Notes: generated by a model from the sequence alone, not told the origin. Shown: positions 9,769 through 22,166, counted from the first letter of the stretch. The stretch: DNA of 64,000 bases from Plantago major (GCA_026545765.1 CM048844.1:57260932-57324931); one strand, 5' to 3'. Program-made: numbers and translations.

Positions 9769-11694
9769 CTACCGAGCAACATTCTTTTCACCCCGCAATG
9801 CAGCCTTACCCGGGAAACAACGTTTGATGAAACCCATAGTTGATGCTGTCCCTGAACCCACAACTATGGGTATGTGACCATCCCTCACACCAAATATCAA
9901 CTCCACATCCTCCCTTACTGGTGTGAGGAATACATTGCCAAAAAGGAACCCTCTATCCCCATCTAACACATGATACCTCTTAACAATACTTGCGATATTC
10001 ATATCACACTTTTTGAAATGCTTGAAATCTGTCTTCTTAGATACTTTCAACAAGGCATTAAAAAAGTGCCAGAATGGTGTTTTCTTTATGGTTGCCATAT
10101 GCTCATTGGTAAATTCGATACTCTGTAAATCCTTTACTACAGATTGGACGTTACTCTTATAGCTCATAGCAACTGTACCATATATATAAAATTAAAAAAT
10201 TAATGCTATCGCCACGTATGAGAGTATTTAAATACTATACACAAATAGATCTGCTCCATGTAATCACAGCATCATCCAGATCATACCTGGTGTGTGTTCC
10301 ACAGCAGGTTTAAGACTCTTGACACTGCGGAAAATTGAAGGACCATCTGCACAACAAATAACATGTTTACGAGTGACAGAGTTAGTTATAAGTCAGGAAA
10401 TCATCACTATATGTGAATAACACTATAGCATTATACAAACATTGATTTTCTTTTCCATTACGATTACCTTTGTCAAGTGTGATTTCTCTACGGACTCCTT
10501 GTTTCCTTCTAGTGTCATTAACATCTATATAATCTATATTTAAAGCTTTTATCAGAAAATATATTCCTTAGTGCTGATCCTCAAAATTTTTGATTGGTGA
10601 ATAAACCATAAATTGTATCTAAACGTAGCATAATAATCTAACAAAAACCTTTGTTGTTGTTGCCATGTTGCCCATGTTTAACACGCCTGTACTTGTCATA
10701 TCTTGCAACATCTATGATTAAAACATACTACATAAGTTTCCGTTCACAACATAAAATTAATTATAACATATAACTTAGGAGCATATCTAATATATATAGT
10801 TTACCTTAGAATGATCCGGGTGAAGGTTGTGTAGATGTTGATCTTTTATGAAAGTTTCCTGCACACGTTAGATTACTAATTGAGTCATGTAAATTTATAG
10901 TCTGAAATGCCTCTAAAATAGTCGATTATACTACATAGTAGAAACAAATCTGAAGTTGTTTAATGTCTACTAGTAATCAGCCAATATTATATCCAACCTG
11001 AGTATTTTTTAGAAACCTTGTTTACTTCTGAGGCATCCCATTTTGCAACCAGGGATAATCCTACAAAATTATCATGTTCCAACATATCACAAGTAAAGTA
11101 AAAAAATGCAAATTATGTTCAGCTGATACAGAAATGATCAACATTAATCAAATTGATCTACCTGGTGACTCAGTGTTGCATTGCGACTTTGATTCTCTAC
11201 TGTCGTCTTCTTCAAATTCTATCTCTACACATTAGAAAATAATTTACAATCCCATAAATAAAACAGCCACCAATATACTGAACAAAAAATAAGAACAAAG
11301 AATTCTGAACAAAGGTATGCCTGTGTCAGATTCGCCCAAGGAGTTGTCTCTCCCACAATGCTGTGATTCCATTTCTGCAAGTTGTGTAACAGTAAATTCG
11401 GATTCTTGGCACTCTGTATTTCGGTATTACTATATTACAAGCAATTATACTAAAACTGAATTCGGATTCTTAGCACTCTGTATTTCAGCAAGAGTTTACA
11501 AATAACTGAAACTGAATACCTAAATCGATCCCCTCCAAGTCTTCACCATAACCAGCACATCCAGAATCATTGGAATTCTCCAAAACAAGCGTGCCGATGG
11601 TATCTGCAACTCAAACAGAATCAAAATAGCAATAAACGCAGATGTTCCTTCTAGCTAGTGTTAATATCGGCGATCTACCGGAATTTTGACTCAT
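9769..11694 (-). CDS. Micro-exon gene, ten exons, DUF1985-like C-terminus (possible pseudogene)
   Basis: My exon model on the minus strand is 11694-11679, 11603-11520, 11374-11321, 11224-11162, 11060-10998, 10858-10805, 10711-10649, 10524-10468, 10346-10287 and 10172-9769, 918 nt in total. All nine introns interrupt codons after the first base. Eight are GT-AG; the one after exon 3 needs a GC donor. Exon 1 starts MSQNS. Exons 2-9 give short acidic or basic pieces such as EIEFEEDDSRESKSQCN and YDKYRRVKHGQHGNNNK. The last exon (about 134 residues) has FWHFFNALLKVSKKTDFKHF and REDVELIFGVRDGHIPI, which resemble the DUF1985-like region of plant Ulp1-protease/MULE proteins. Exon 6 carries an in-frame TAA (10808-10806). 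Either the gene is recently broken, exon 6 is skipped (its length, a multiple of 3, would permit this), or the donor differs. No signal peptide or membrane segment is evident. Confidence 0.6.
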
Positions 11695-12480
11695 CGCCGT
11701 TGGTTGGGTTACTTGAAACTCTCTGCCGTAGAAGCCCTAATCACGATATTGATAGTTACGGGAATCTATCGGATCGCGAGATTTGGGGGGAAAAAAGAGA
11801 AGTTTTGGAAACTGAGGGTTGTTGTGGCACGTGATATGTAAACAAAATAGGACACCATGGGTATTTATGTCATTTCGAGTCATTAGGTGACCTGCTTGTA
11901 ACGAGAAATTGTATCGTTGCCTTAGCGTTAAATTTTGTGCCTCTGGTGACCTCCCGGTACCATGTGCTATTAATATAACACATAATGAACTCACATGAAG
12001 GCAATTGAAGTTAATCTTTAAATCTAATCAGCCACACAAATAATGACATACATTAAAATACATAATAAAAATGGCACTCTTCACAATACATCATTCAAAG
12101 CAAACAAATAAAATCTTGAATTAAGCTAGAAAATTAAAAAGAAGTCTTGTCACATTAATCATTCATAAAGATAAATTTAAGAGAGGTCATTCCAATTATT
12201 TTAAAATAATTACACCAACAAATTAAAGGATAAAATAATCACATTTTTAAGTAGGAAAAATAAACCAAAAATATTTTCTCTTCTTTAAAAAAAGTACAAA
12301 ATAAATAACCACACATATTAAAAATTGACAAGTTACATTGACTTTTAAAACAAATATAATAAACATCTCAAACAATAACATAATCAAATTAAAATGATTC
12401 AAATATATTTTCATACAACACTAACACAAGTAAAAGCATGCAAGGACAAAAATACTAAGGTATGTTAAAATATGGGGTAT
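11695..12480. other. Upstream region of the micro-exon gene, then AT-rich intergenic
   Basis: 11695-11990 would hold the 5' UTR and promoter of the minus-strand gene; I see no clear TATA box. 12000-12480 is strongly AT-rich with no open frames or terminal repeats that I could pair. Confidence 0.4.
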
Positions 12481-12483
12481 CAC

Positions 12484-12592
12484 AGTTTCACTTCCTCGAG
12501 GACTGGTTCTCTCTCAAGAGAGCTGCTTTGAAAGCCTGTGAGTGATTATAAGACCCCAAGGGTCTTATTTATACTGTAACTTCCGTGCATTG
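12484..12592 (-). repeat. Repeat E, minus fragment (TATA part)
   Basis: This is the reverse complement of 13120-13213, including gagaaccagtcctcg, the TATA-like tataaataagacccttgg and gaagtgaaact. It is truncated at 12483. Together with 13905-14129 it may be one minus-strand copy split by the plus-strand copy lying between them. Confidence 0.7.
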
Positions 12593-12857
12593 ATGTGACA
12601 ATGAAATGTGCGATTTTGCATATTTTTAGACCCTCGTTTTTTGCCAAAGATTCAATATTTGCATCATATTATGGCCAATTACCAACTTCTTGCATATTTT
12701 GTAGGTCATGATTACGTTTCTGAGGAATTGCACGATTTCTGGTGCCAAAACGTCATATTTAGCCGAAATCGGGGAAAATAAGGAAATATGCTGATTTAGC
12801 CGTTGCACGGAGTTTGAGGTATCAAAACATGTCATGTGACCAACCAATGTGAAGATA

Positions 12858-13877
12858 ATTGAAGATGCTACAACATTGTAGAAGACCACTTTCCGAGGAA
12901 AAGAAGTTACGAAGCCCGAAATCAAAGAACGAAGAAAACAGACAGAAACCTGAGAGAATCGAAGGACGGCGGTCGACCGTAGAAGGCTCTCTGTGGTCCA
13001 CTGTCGACCGCAATGAAGAAGAAGAATCTAGAATTAGGGCTTTTTCTGGCCTGTCAGGTTAAAGCCCGCCTTTCTAACCTTTCTTAATGACAAAGGGCGG
13101 CCAACACTCTAAAATTACTGTATAAATAAGACCCTTGGGGTCTCATAATCATCCACCGCTCCCAAAGCAGCTCTCCTGAGAGAGAACCAGTCCTCGGGGA
13201 AGTGAAACTCCAAAACCGCTGGCCATCAGGCACCCAGAAGGAGGAAACCCTAGAAGCATCACGAAGAAAAATCTTCTCTTTTCTTCTTCTTTTCTAGTTC
13301 TTTTCGATTTCTGTCTGTAGGAATACTATGAGTAGCTAACTTTCTCTTATAAAGGCAAACCGCCGAAACTCTGTTGTGCTACTTCTTTATATACCCTGTT
13401 ATATTAATGGAATAGTTCTTAGATGTAAACCGTGGTTATACAACACTATCATCCTTTGTGGAGTGATGTTCTGCTGAGTGACACAGTAGTTTCATTGAAC
13501 TGAGTAGGGGTACTGGTATCGACTGCGCCTTGGTATTTAGTATTATGCCCTTCTGTCGTTAGAGGTAATCACGTAGGATATTAATTAGGAAGTTGGGAGT
13601 AGCATAGTATGAGGGAGGTCGGGGGGTCCTTTACACACACACCACCATCGATTTCATCACCAGTTTTAGAGTTTAATTATGATTCAATTTTCTGCTTACT
13701 TACAATTTGTCGGCTTTCTGCACGCATAATTAAAATGATATTTGCTTGTTCCTATGCCAAGTGTCCATGGAGAACGACATCCCCAGTTAACTTACCGCTA
13801 TTGTTGTGTGTTTGTGAGCTTCCGACAATAATATAAATTTAATCTTTGATTGTATTTGAGAATTACAGGTACTACAA
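12858..13877 (+). repeat. Repeat E, plus copy: LTR-like with promoter
   Basis: A TATA box (ctgtataaataag, about 13120) is followed by a block matching the minus copy 1536-2218 and ending with ggtactaca near 13877. The first part (12870-13090) is matched in reverse by 13905-14129. The arrangement is that of an LTR (promoter in the middle, CA end) without visible internal genes. The short ORFs inside are not convincing. Confidence 0.65.
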
Positions 13878-13904
13878 CGCATTCAAATTCTTAAGTGCAC
13901 ATCA

Positions 13905-14129
13905 TGCATCAACCGCCCATCATGTATAAGGAAGGTTAGAAAGGCGAGCTCTAGCCTGACAGGCCATAAAAAGGCCTTTTTTCTAGAGTTTTCGGTATGC
14001 TGACCACCGGTGGCGCACCATGAGTGCCTTGTGCGGCCACCTTCGCAGAAGATCGATTCTGCCATGTTTTTGTCTGTTTCCTTCGTTCTTCAATCTCGGG
14101 CTTCGTAACTTCGTTTCCTCGAAAAAGGG
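13905..14129 (-). repeat. Repeat E, minus fragment (5' part)
   Basis: This is the reverse complement of about 12870-13090, sharing gcccg..atcaaagaacgaag, acagacagaaac and gcctgacaggcc on opposite strands. With 12484-12592 it flanks the plus copy. It ends directly at the copia A LTR (14131). Confidence 0.7.
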
Positions 14130-14130
14130 T

Positions 14131-15586
14131 TGTTAGGAATATTTGTTTAGATTTTGATAAGTAAACCCTAATGACTTATCTTAGCTCAGAAAGGTAACTA
14201 GTACTCTTAGTTCACTTGAACATTGTAAAAGAGGAAGCTTACTGGGTATGTTAGTCTAGCAAATCTTGTATAGGATGTTAGATCTCTGAATGTAATTTTT
14301 ATATCTTTTAAGAAGACCAAGAAGCAAGCACCCAGGAGAAAAGAGCTCATTATTGAAGATCAGAAGACTGCACAAGAGTGCTAAGACTAAGGAGAAATGT
14401 CTCATCAGATACCTTGGCTCAGATACCTTGAAGAAATTGAGTGTCTTTGGAAGACAAGTATTTCAATAGGTCTCTGATGCATAATGGTCACTGAGTAAGG
14501 ACTTGCAAAGCCTCAGAAAGCTTGCATTGTTCCATTGACACTACATGACAAAAGTTAGTACGTGCATTAATCACGCAGACAAAGATGTCTGAGCAAAAGA
14601 GGAAATCTCTGCAAAGAGACAAAGCTCACTGCCGTACTATCTTCAGATATCAATAGTTTGAATTTCATTGTGCCTAACAGATACTATTCAAACGGCATGA
14701 TTTTCAACTATAAATATCACCACTTAGAATGCTTGAAGACACACCTTGAACTACATTGAACATATCTTACACTCAAGCATACAAGCCTTCTGCCTACTTA
14801 CTCTCTAGCTTATTGTTGCGACTAAAGCTCTTGAATTCTAAGTTGCACGATAGTTCAAAGTGTCATGATTCTTAAACAAGAATTGCATACTGTGAAAGAG
14901 TTGAATCCAGAAGATATAGTTGCGACTGATATCTGAGATTCATTCCCTTGAACAACATCAAGACTTGGGTGAGTAAAGAACAACTTACCATACATTGAAA
15001 AGTGTATTAAGTAAGATTGATTCTATAAGAGTACTCTAAGATAACTGTATAAGTTATAAGAGTCTGCTCACCTAACAAACTACCATAACCAACACCACAC
15101 AGGCATTGAGCACAAGAAGTACTTGGCTTTGGAAGCTGAGGAATAGCTCAAAGGTTACTGAGTAGAGAAGTACTTGGTTGAGAAAATCAGTGAATAACTT
15201 AGGGGAACATTTGGTTGGGAACCTAGTGTTAAAGGGATCAAGATATAGGATTTTTTAATAGGAACTCATTATCTTATTTTAGTGGATTCAAGTCCTGGGA
15301 AAGGGTGAGTGGATTAGTTTAGGTATTACATACCTTGGATACCACTATAAAGCTTTGTGTTATTTACTTACTGCACCTTACTTATTGCATTTTTTATTGC
15401 CTGCTGAGTACTTACACACATTATAGCTTGTTGAGCACGTGCACTTATCACATAAGACTCCCGCTCTCTGAATATAAGTACCAGATACCTTCACAAATAT
15501 CTGAGAAACTATTTTATCGTCAAAAGTTTGAAAAGATTATTCACCCCCCCTCCTAGTCTTTTACTTTGCCGTTATATGGACCAACA
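14131..15586 (+). repeat. 5' LTR of copia element A
   Basis: The 1456-bp LTR starts TGTTAGGAATATTTG and ends GGACCAACA. It aligns along its length, in reverse, with both LTRs of element B. A TATA-like sequence (actataaatatcacc) lies at about 14708. Confidence 0.9.
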
Positions 15587-15633
15587 AGTGCTATCAGAGC
15601 AGGAGGTCTTTAACCTTCTGCACTACAGAGCAA

Positions 15634-16881
15634 ATCTGGTGAACTACAGAGTATGCGTCTGGGACCAATATCGAGTTTCTTTGGAGGAGAAGTGAATCCA
15701 ACCGTAGGATTTGGTGATCTGAAAATTGGAGCCCTTGCAATCACTGGACATGTGAAGGGATTGAAATATAATCTTCTTAGCATGAGTCAATTTGCTGACA
15801 AGGGGTTCTCAGTGAAGATCAAATCTAAATTCTGCAAACTAATTGACAATGAGTCAAAGCAAGTAGTCTTGGTTGCTAGGGGGAAAGGAAGTCTCTATGT
15901 TGCTGACTGGAAATCTGCAACAACTGAAGAATGCCTCATGGTGAGTCAATCTGGCCACACTGAAGAAAATTGGCTATGGCACAAAAGGATGAGTCACTTG
16001 AATTTCAAAACTTTGAATAAGCTAGCCAAGGAAGAATTGGTTGATAGATTACCTAAGATGTCATACAGAAAAATGGTGTAAGTTCAGCTTGCCAATTAGG
16101 GAAACAGGCCAGAACATCTTTCAAGTCTAAAGCTAGACATTCTAGTGTGAGGCCACTGCAACTGTTACATATGGATCTCTTTGAGTCCTCAGTAACCAGT
16201 TATGCAGGAAAGAAGTATGGTCTGATTGTTGTAGATGGCTACTCACGATTCACTTGGGTTGTTAGGGAAACAGGCCAAAACATCTTTCAAGTCTAAAACT
16301 AGACATTCCAGTGTGAGGCCACTGCAACTGTTACATATGGATCTCTTTGAGTCCTCAGTAACCAGTTATGCAGGAAAGAAGTATGGTCTGATTGTTGTAG
16401 ATGACTACTCACGATTCACTTGGGTTGTTTTTCTCAAATAGAAATCTGACGCAATGGTCGAGATACCAAACCTGCTAAATAAGCTTGAAGTCATGAAAAA
16501 TGACAAGGTATCTGTGATCAGAACAGACCATGGTACTGAGTTTGTGAACTAGTACATATAAGAGTTTTGTACTTGCAAAGGTATACAACATACATCAACT
16601 ATCATCAGTAAGGAACCAAAACAAAATGGTGCTATTGAAAGGAAGAATAGGACCCTAAAAGAAGCAGCAAGAACAATGCTTCCTGACACTGAAATAAGTG
16701 AAATCTATTGGGTTGAAGCTATAAACACAGCATGCTACACTTAAAATAGATGTTTGATCAACAAACACCATGATAAGCCTCCTTATGAGTTATTGATTGG
16801 TAGACCCTGTAGTATCAAACAATTATGGGTGTTTGGTTGCAGATGTTTTATTCTTAACAATGGTAAAGAATATCTAAGAAC
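15634..16881 (+). pseudogene. Copia A integrase region, 5' part (broken)
   Basis: The text begins with the pre-integrase segment (FGDLKIGALAITG, WLWHKRMSHLNFKTLNKLAK) and enters the integrase core (LLHMDLFESS, GLIVVDDYSRFTWVV, VSVIRTDHGTEFVN). A 166-bp direct duplication (16096-16261 and 16262-about 16431) repeats the core start and shifts the frame. Stops occur at about 16079, 16439, 16550 and 16742. The segment ends at 16881, where the target duplication of element B begins. Confidence 0.85.
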
Positions 16882-16886
16882 ATTTC

Positions 16887-18287
16887 TGTTGGTCCAGATA
16901 ACGACAAAGTAAAAGACTGGGGAGGGGGGGGGGGGTTGAATAGTCTTTTCAAACTTTTGACGATAAAACAGTTTCTCAGATATCTGTGAAGGTATCTGAT
17001 ACTTATATTCAGAGAGCGAAAGTCTTTTGTGATAAGTGCACGTGCCCAGCAAGCTATAATGTGTGTAAGTACTTAGCAAGTAATAAATATGCAATAAGTA
17101 AAGTGCAGAAAGTAAATAACACAAAGCTTTATAGTGGTATCTGAAGGTGGCGTAATCCCTCAACTAATCCACTCGCCCTTTCTCAGGACTTGAATCCACT
17201 AAGATAAGATAATGAGTTCCCCTTACAAAATCGTCTCTCTTGATCCCTTTAACACTAGATTCCCAACCAAGTGTTCCCCTGGTTTTCTCAACCAAGTACT
17301 TCCTCTACTCAGTAACCTTTGAGCTATTTCTCAGCTTCTAAAGCCAAGTACTTCCTATGCTCAACGCCTGTGTGGTGTTGGTTATGGTAGTTTGTCAGGT
17401 GAGCAAGCTCTTATAACTTATACAGTTATCTTAGAGTCCTCTTTAGAAACAAGCTTACTAAATACACTTTTCAATGTTTGGTAAGTTCTTCTTTACTGAC
17501 CCAAGTCTTGATGTTGTTCAAGAGAATGAATCTCGAGGATATACAATTCTTGTTTAAGGATCGGACACTTAGAACTTTCGTGCTACTTAGAATTCAAGAC
17601 CTTTAGTGCATGATAAGCTAGAGTAAGTAGGTAGAAGGCTTGTATGCTTGAGTGTAAGATATGTTCAATGTAGTTCAAGGTGTGTTTTAAACCATTCTAA
17701 GTGGTGATATTTATAGTTAAAAATAATACCGTTTGAATAGTATCCGTTAGGCACAATGAAATTCAAATTAATTGATATCTGAAGATAGTACGACAGTGAG
17801 CTTTGTCTCTTTACAGAGGTTTCCTCTTTTTCTCAGACATATCTGGCTGCATAATTAATGCACTGTACTAACTTTTGTCCTGTATTGTCAACGGAACAAC
17901 GTAAACGAGGAAGGGCTTGAGAAGTACTTACTGGTGACATTTATATGAAAAAATTAAATGAATTGTCTTCCAAGAAAGAATTTCTTTTCTTTAAGGTATC
18001 TAAAAGTCAGGGTGGGGGTAGACATTTCTCATAATCTTCAACAATCTTTGCGGTCTTGATCTTTGATAAGAGCTCCTTTCTGCTGGATGCTTGCTTCTTG
18101 GTCTTCTTTAAAGATATAAAAATTATATTCAGAGACCTAACATCATGTACAAGATTTGCTAGACTAACATACTCAGTAAGCTTCCTCTTTTACAATGTTC
18201 AAGTGAACTAAGAGTACTAGTTACCTTTCTAAGCTAAGATAAGTCATTAGTGTTTACTGATCAAAATTTAAACAGATATTCGTAACA
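16887..18287 (-). repeat. 3' LTR of copia element B
   Basis: The 1401-bp LTR aligns with 31796-33252. It lacks about 45 bp near 17535 that the other LTR has at about 32465-32510, and it carries a G-run at about 16921-16934. In element orientation it starts TGTTACGAATATCTG and ends GACCAACA. Confidence 0.9.
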
Positions 18288-18845
18288 AATGTCCCCTTTT
18301 TGATTATTCACCTATGACAATCTGAAAACCTATCATGAAACTGGATGAGGAAACAATCCAACACTTAAAAACATTTCTTATGATCTTTCATTTTATTTAT
18401 TTAAGTGCAGAAAGTAAACATCAACCAAATCACAAGGTGTGATCTCTGCTGACAAGTTATCTTTTTAATTAGATAGATATCTGAGAGTAAGTTTATCAGA
18501 TAGAATTACAATTGAAGTACATAGATAAGTTTTGCAAGATATGCATTAAGTACAATCAGCAAAAATAAAAAAGTACACAACTCTATAGGACAACAGGAAA
18601 GTCCAAGTTCCCAGTGAACATCCTATAAGTTGGTCTTCAAGTCTTCATCTTTGTCAGCTTCATGTATCTGGGTATATGAAGTCACCATATCTGATAATGT
18701 CATTAGAGTAATCATATAGGTAGGTTCTCACAGCCATTTCAACTCTTCTTGAGAACTCAACATTATCTCTGTAAGATTTGGTGGGTCTTTTCTTGTTTGT
18801 TTGTTCAACCCAGTAGTATCTTGCCCAGATCCAAGTATGATCAAT
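18288..18845 (-). other. Non-coding 3' region of element B
   Basis: This lies between the end of the extra ORF region and the 3' LTR. The polypurine tract abuts 18288. There is no coding signal. Confidence 0.6.
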
Positions 18846-21800
18846 CTAAATAGGAGACATATTGTATCTTTCATAGATTGTCCTCAGATACTTCAGATCT
18901 TGCTGGTAATCTTCTTTAGTGAGGTAGAAGGACTCATAAGCATATATTGCTAGTCTTGGCTTTGTTCCAGTGCCAAGTACATTCTCAACTCTGTGTACAT
19001 CAGCAGGCTTATAGTAGGGGCAAGATTCATATAGCTCCTTCTTTCTAGCTATCTGTCTGACATAAATCTCAAAGTCAAGTGCATCCTTGATTTTATCCTT
19101 TAGCACTAGATCAACTCTGTTCTTTCTCCATGCCATCATTTGAAGGTAGACTGGTACTGGGAAGCCCTTTTTGTTTAGTAGCAAATTTCTCACAAACATT
19201 ACCCAGTACCCATTCTTGTACTTGTAGATTTCAGAGTTTAGATCAGATTGATTTGGAGTATATTCAATCATAGCTTCCTCAGGGCTAAGAGTATCAACTC
19301 CTCTGAATTCTTTGATCCTTTATCTGATCTTCTTCTGTCTTGCAGCTTCTCTTCTTGAGAGTTTGTCACTAGATGTACCTTGTTGGGTAGGTACTGTAGT
19401 TGTAGGCTCAGATGGATTGCTTGAGTGTCTTCTCTATATAAGAGGAGAATCATCTTCCTCATCATCATCATCATCTTCTTCTTGATGAGGTTGCACTATG
19501 TCTTTGCATCCATCATTGTTGCCTCTTCTTCTCTTTTCAGAGATGTCTTCTTCATTTTCTGCGTAGTCTCTGTATCTTCTCCTTGAGCTCTTGGCAGCAA
19601 CAGGAGGTCTCTGAGACCCTGTTCTAGTAACTCTTCTTTCAGTAGCAGTTACTAGTTGAAGTTGACTAGGGGTTATAGAGTGAGGTTGGGCATCTTCAGA
19701 TATCATCTTTTGTTTGCCTTTCCCCTTGGTAGCTTTTCTAGATCTTTCCCCCTTAGTCATAGGAGACTGATCAAAATTATCCACTATTTTGACAAAGGAA
19801 TTTGATAGTGATTCAAAATTCCTATGTAGTCTGTTGTAAGCTTGGGATCATTGTTGCAATTCTGCTCTGAGTGCAATATTCTGCTGTGCAAAGCCATTTT
19901 CTGTATTTGTCAGCTTGGAAACTTCAGTAACTACTTGGCTTATAGTAGTCATGGCAAGATCAGCATGAGTGTTTGCAAAGTGCATGAGTTGTTCATCCGA
20001 TTTTCTTAGCCTGGCAAGATCTTGATGTTCCAGAGCAATGTTGGAAGTCCTTCTTGCAATCATTTTAGCAAGTGGTATGCAGGAGGCACAAATTCAATTA
20101 ATTGCCTGTTTTGATCTTCTAGCTCCTTGAACTGCTCTATCATGTGCCGGGATCGCATCTCATAATCCTCAGTCTCATCATTAGGAATTTGGATGTGGAC
20201 ATGAGGAACCAAGGTCTTTTTAGATACAGTAGTCTGAGGTTGACTATGGCCATGTACTCTCTGAGTGTTGGCCTCCTTGCCTTCTTCTTCTTCATCACTC
20301 TAGGCTTCTTCATTGTCTAAGTCAGCAACCTTTGCAGGCAAAGTCTTCTTCCCTTTGCTGGAAGATGGTATTTCTTTTCCTATTTCTTCCTCTGGAGTTT
20401 CTTCAGCATCCAATTCCTCAGCAAATGCTTGTGCAGCAAGCTGGATTTGCTATTGCTCACCAAGGGCTTCTTCTACCTTGCGAATTAATTCCTTAACCTG
20501 TCTTAGGTTGGCTTGTCTTTCTGCCATCTTGATTTCCAACTCAAGATGCAGTCTTGTTTCTTCTTCCAACAGAGCTCTGAGTTGAGCTACTCTGTACTCA
20601 GCTTCCTGGATCTTCTGTGGAGTACCTTTAGAGTGCTCATCTACTATTTCAGTAGAGTCTTGCTTTTGGTCATTATAGTTTGATGATCTTTGATGAGATG
20701 AGGCAGAGTAATTGTTCTTCTTCTCAGAATGCTTTGCAGCAACTAAGGTCTTCTTGATACTGGTAGCTCTACCATCTCCAGGAGTAGGAGTATCATCATC
20801 ATCATCATCATCACTCTTAGGTTCATCTCTTTGGCATGCAGATGGAGGAGGGGACTTTGAGTTGTCTTTCTTGTCTGTGTCCTCATCATTAGAAGTTAAG
20901 TAGATGATTTGAGGTTGAATAACCAAGTGGCTTCCTACTTCATCCTGCTCAGTTGGGACATAATCCCCTTGTTTAGGTAGCACAGGATTGGAAATCATTT
21001 GAAGTCTGGTACTCTCATCTGCGTGCTGGAACCTTTCTAGTAGCAATTCTTCCATAGTTCTTAGGAATGAAGTCCTTAGTAAATTCCCATGTTCGTACCT
21101 TTCGGTAGGAATTATGGCATGAATATAGTTTTCAAGAGCCAAGCACTGTTCTCTCTTAGTAGAATCGTCAGTGCTTAAATAGCTCACTTAGATCAAGGCT
21201 TCTAAGTTGTTGCCATTTTACAAAGCATCGAAGATGATTGCGCAGAGCATTTGACTTGAAGTCTTGGAGCATTGAGAGATACTTCTCGTCAGATGAGATG
21301 TCTACTCTTTCAGTAGATCTTGGAGAAGTAGGTGCTACGGAATGAGCCGGAAAGAAACTGGGGTTTTGATTAATTATCAAAACGTGTTCAGATATCTGAT
21401 TTTAAAAATGTCAGGTTTCTGAGTTACCTGTGGCTCAACAACAGGCTCAGATGGCTTGACCAATGAGAGGGAAGGACCCTCAGATATCTTTGGAGGAGAC
21501 TTGGGCGTCTTATCCTCTTCAACTTACATTTCTTTTTGAACCTGAGAGTAAAAAGTGTTAGTACACTTAGACAGATTAAGTAGGATTTCACACACATTGG
21601 TATCTGAGATTTCTACATCTCTGACAGGAGGCTCAAATATGTGTTTCTCAGAGATTTGTGAGGTCTCTGGTATATCCTCTGATGTCTTTGGCTTTTCAGC
21701 CACATCATCTTTCTTCTCAGTTAGAGCCTTTAAGAAACATAACAAAGTGTTAGAAAGTTCATTTGAGGGAGATCTCCGAGAATGCAAACAAGAATTTTCA

Positions 21801-22158
21801 GCTACCTGTATAACAGGCTCAGATTCCTTGTTGATGGAGGGTACAGAATCCTCCTTCTCAGACTGTGAAGGAAGCCTTCCAGCTTCCTCTCCTTCCTCTT
21901 GTGAAGGAAGCTTTTCAGCTTCCTTGAAAACATCTCCGTTTGAAGTTTCTGGCACTTCAAGACTTTCCTGAGTCTTTGGCTCTGTTGCCTCCCCTGTTTG
22001 ATCTTCCTGAGTCGCAACATCAGGTTGATCCCTCTCAGTAGGGAGTTGGGGAACATGTTCAATCACAGGATTTACTTCAACAACACCATCAACACCCTGA
22101 CGCATCTCTAGTACTTCTACCATGTAATCATCCCTTAGATCAGCAGAAGTCTGGGATA
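18846..22158 (-). pseudogene. Element B extra ORF (ORF3), C-terminal part, coiled-coil and acidic
   Basis: This is a series of broken frames on the minus strand (22123-21524, 21380-21168, 21187-20450, 20063-19848, 19784-19434, 19271-18846). The 21187-20450 frame has an Asp run, basic/Ser-rich stretches and a long heptad-like helix (VAQLRALLEEETRLHLELEI..) that should form a coiled coil. 19784-19434 is Lys/Arg- and Asp/Glu-rich. The last frame (MVRNLLLN-type, 141 residues) has a mixed, folded-looking composition. The position downstream of RNase H corresponds to the so-called envelope-like ORF of SIRE elements, but I see no signal peptide, fusion peptide or membrane anchor. Confidence 0.6.
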
Positions 22159-22166
22159 CTTGTGGT

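Noticed and set aside
11737..11994. 85-residue minus-strand frame upstream of the micro-exon gene
   Set aside because: Low-information sequence overlapping the presumed 5' UTR, with no family motif.
16783..17163. 126-residue minus-strand frame in the copia LTR
   Set aside because: It crosses the LTR border and a G-run; LTRs of this family are non-coding. The same false frame recurs at 31870-32076 and 15335-15556.
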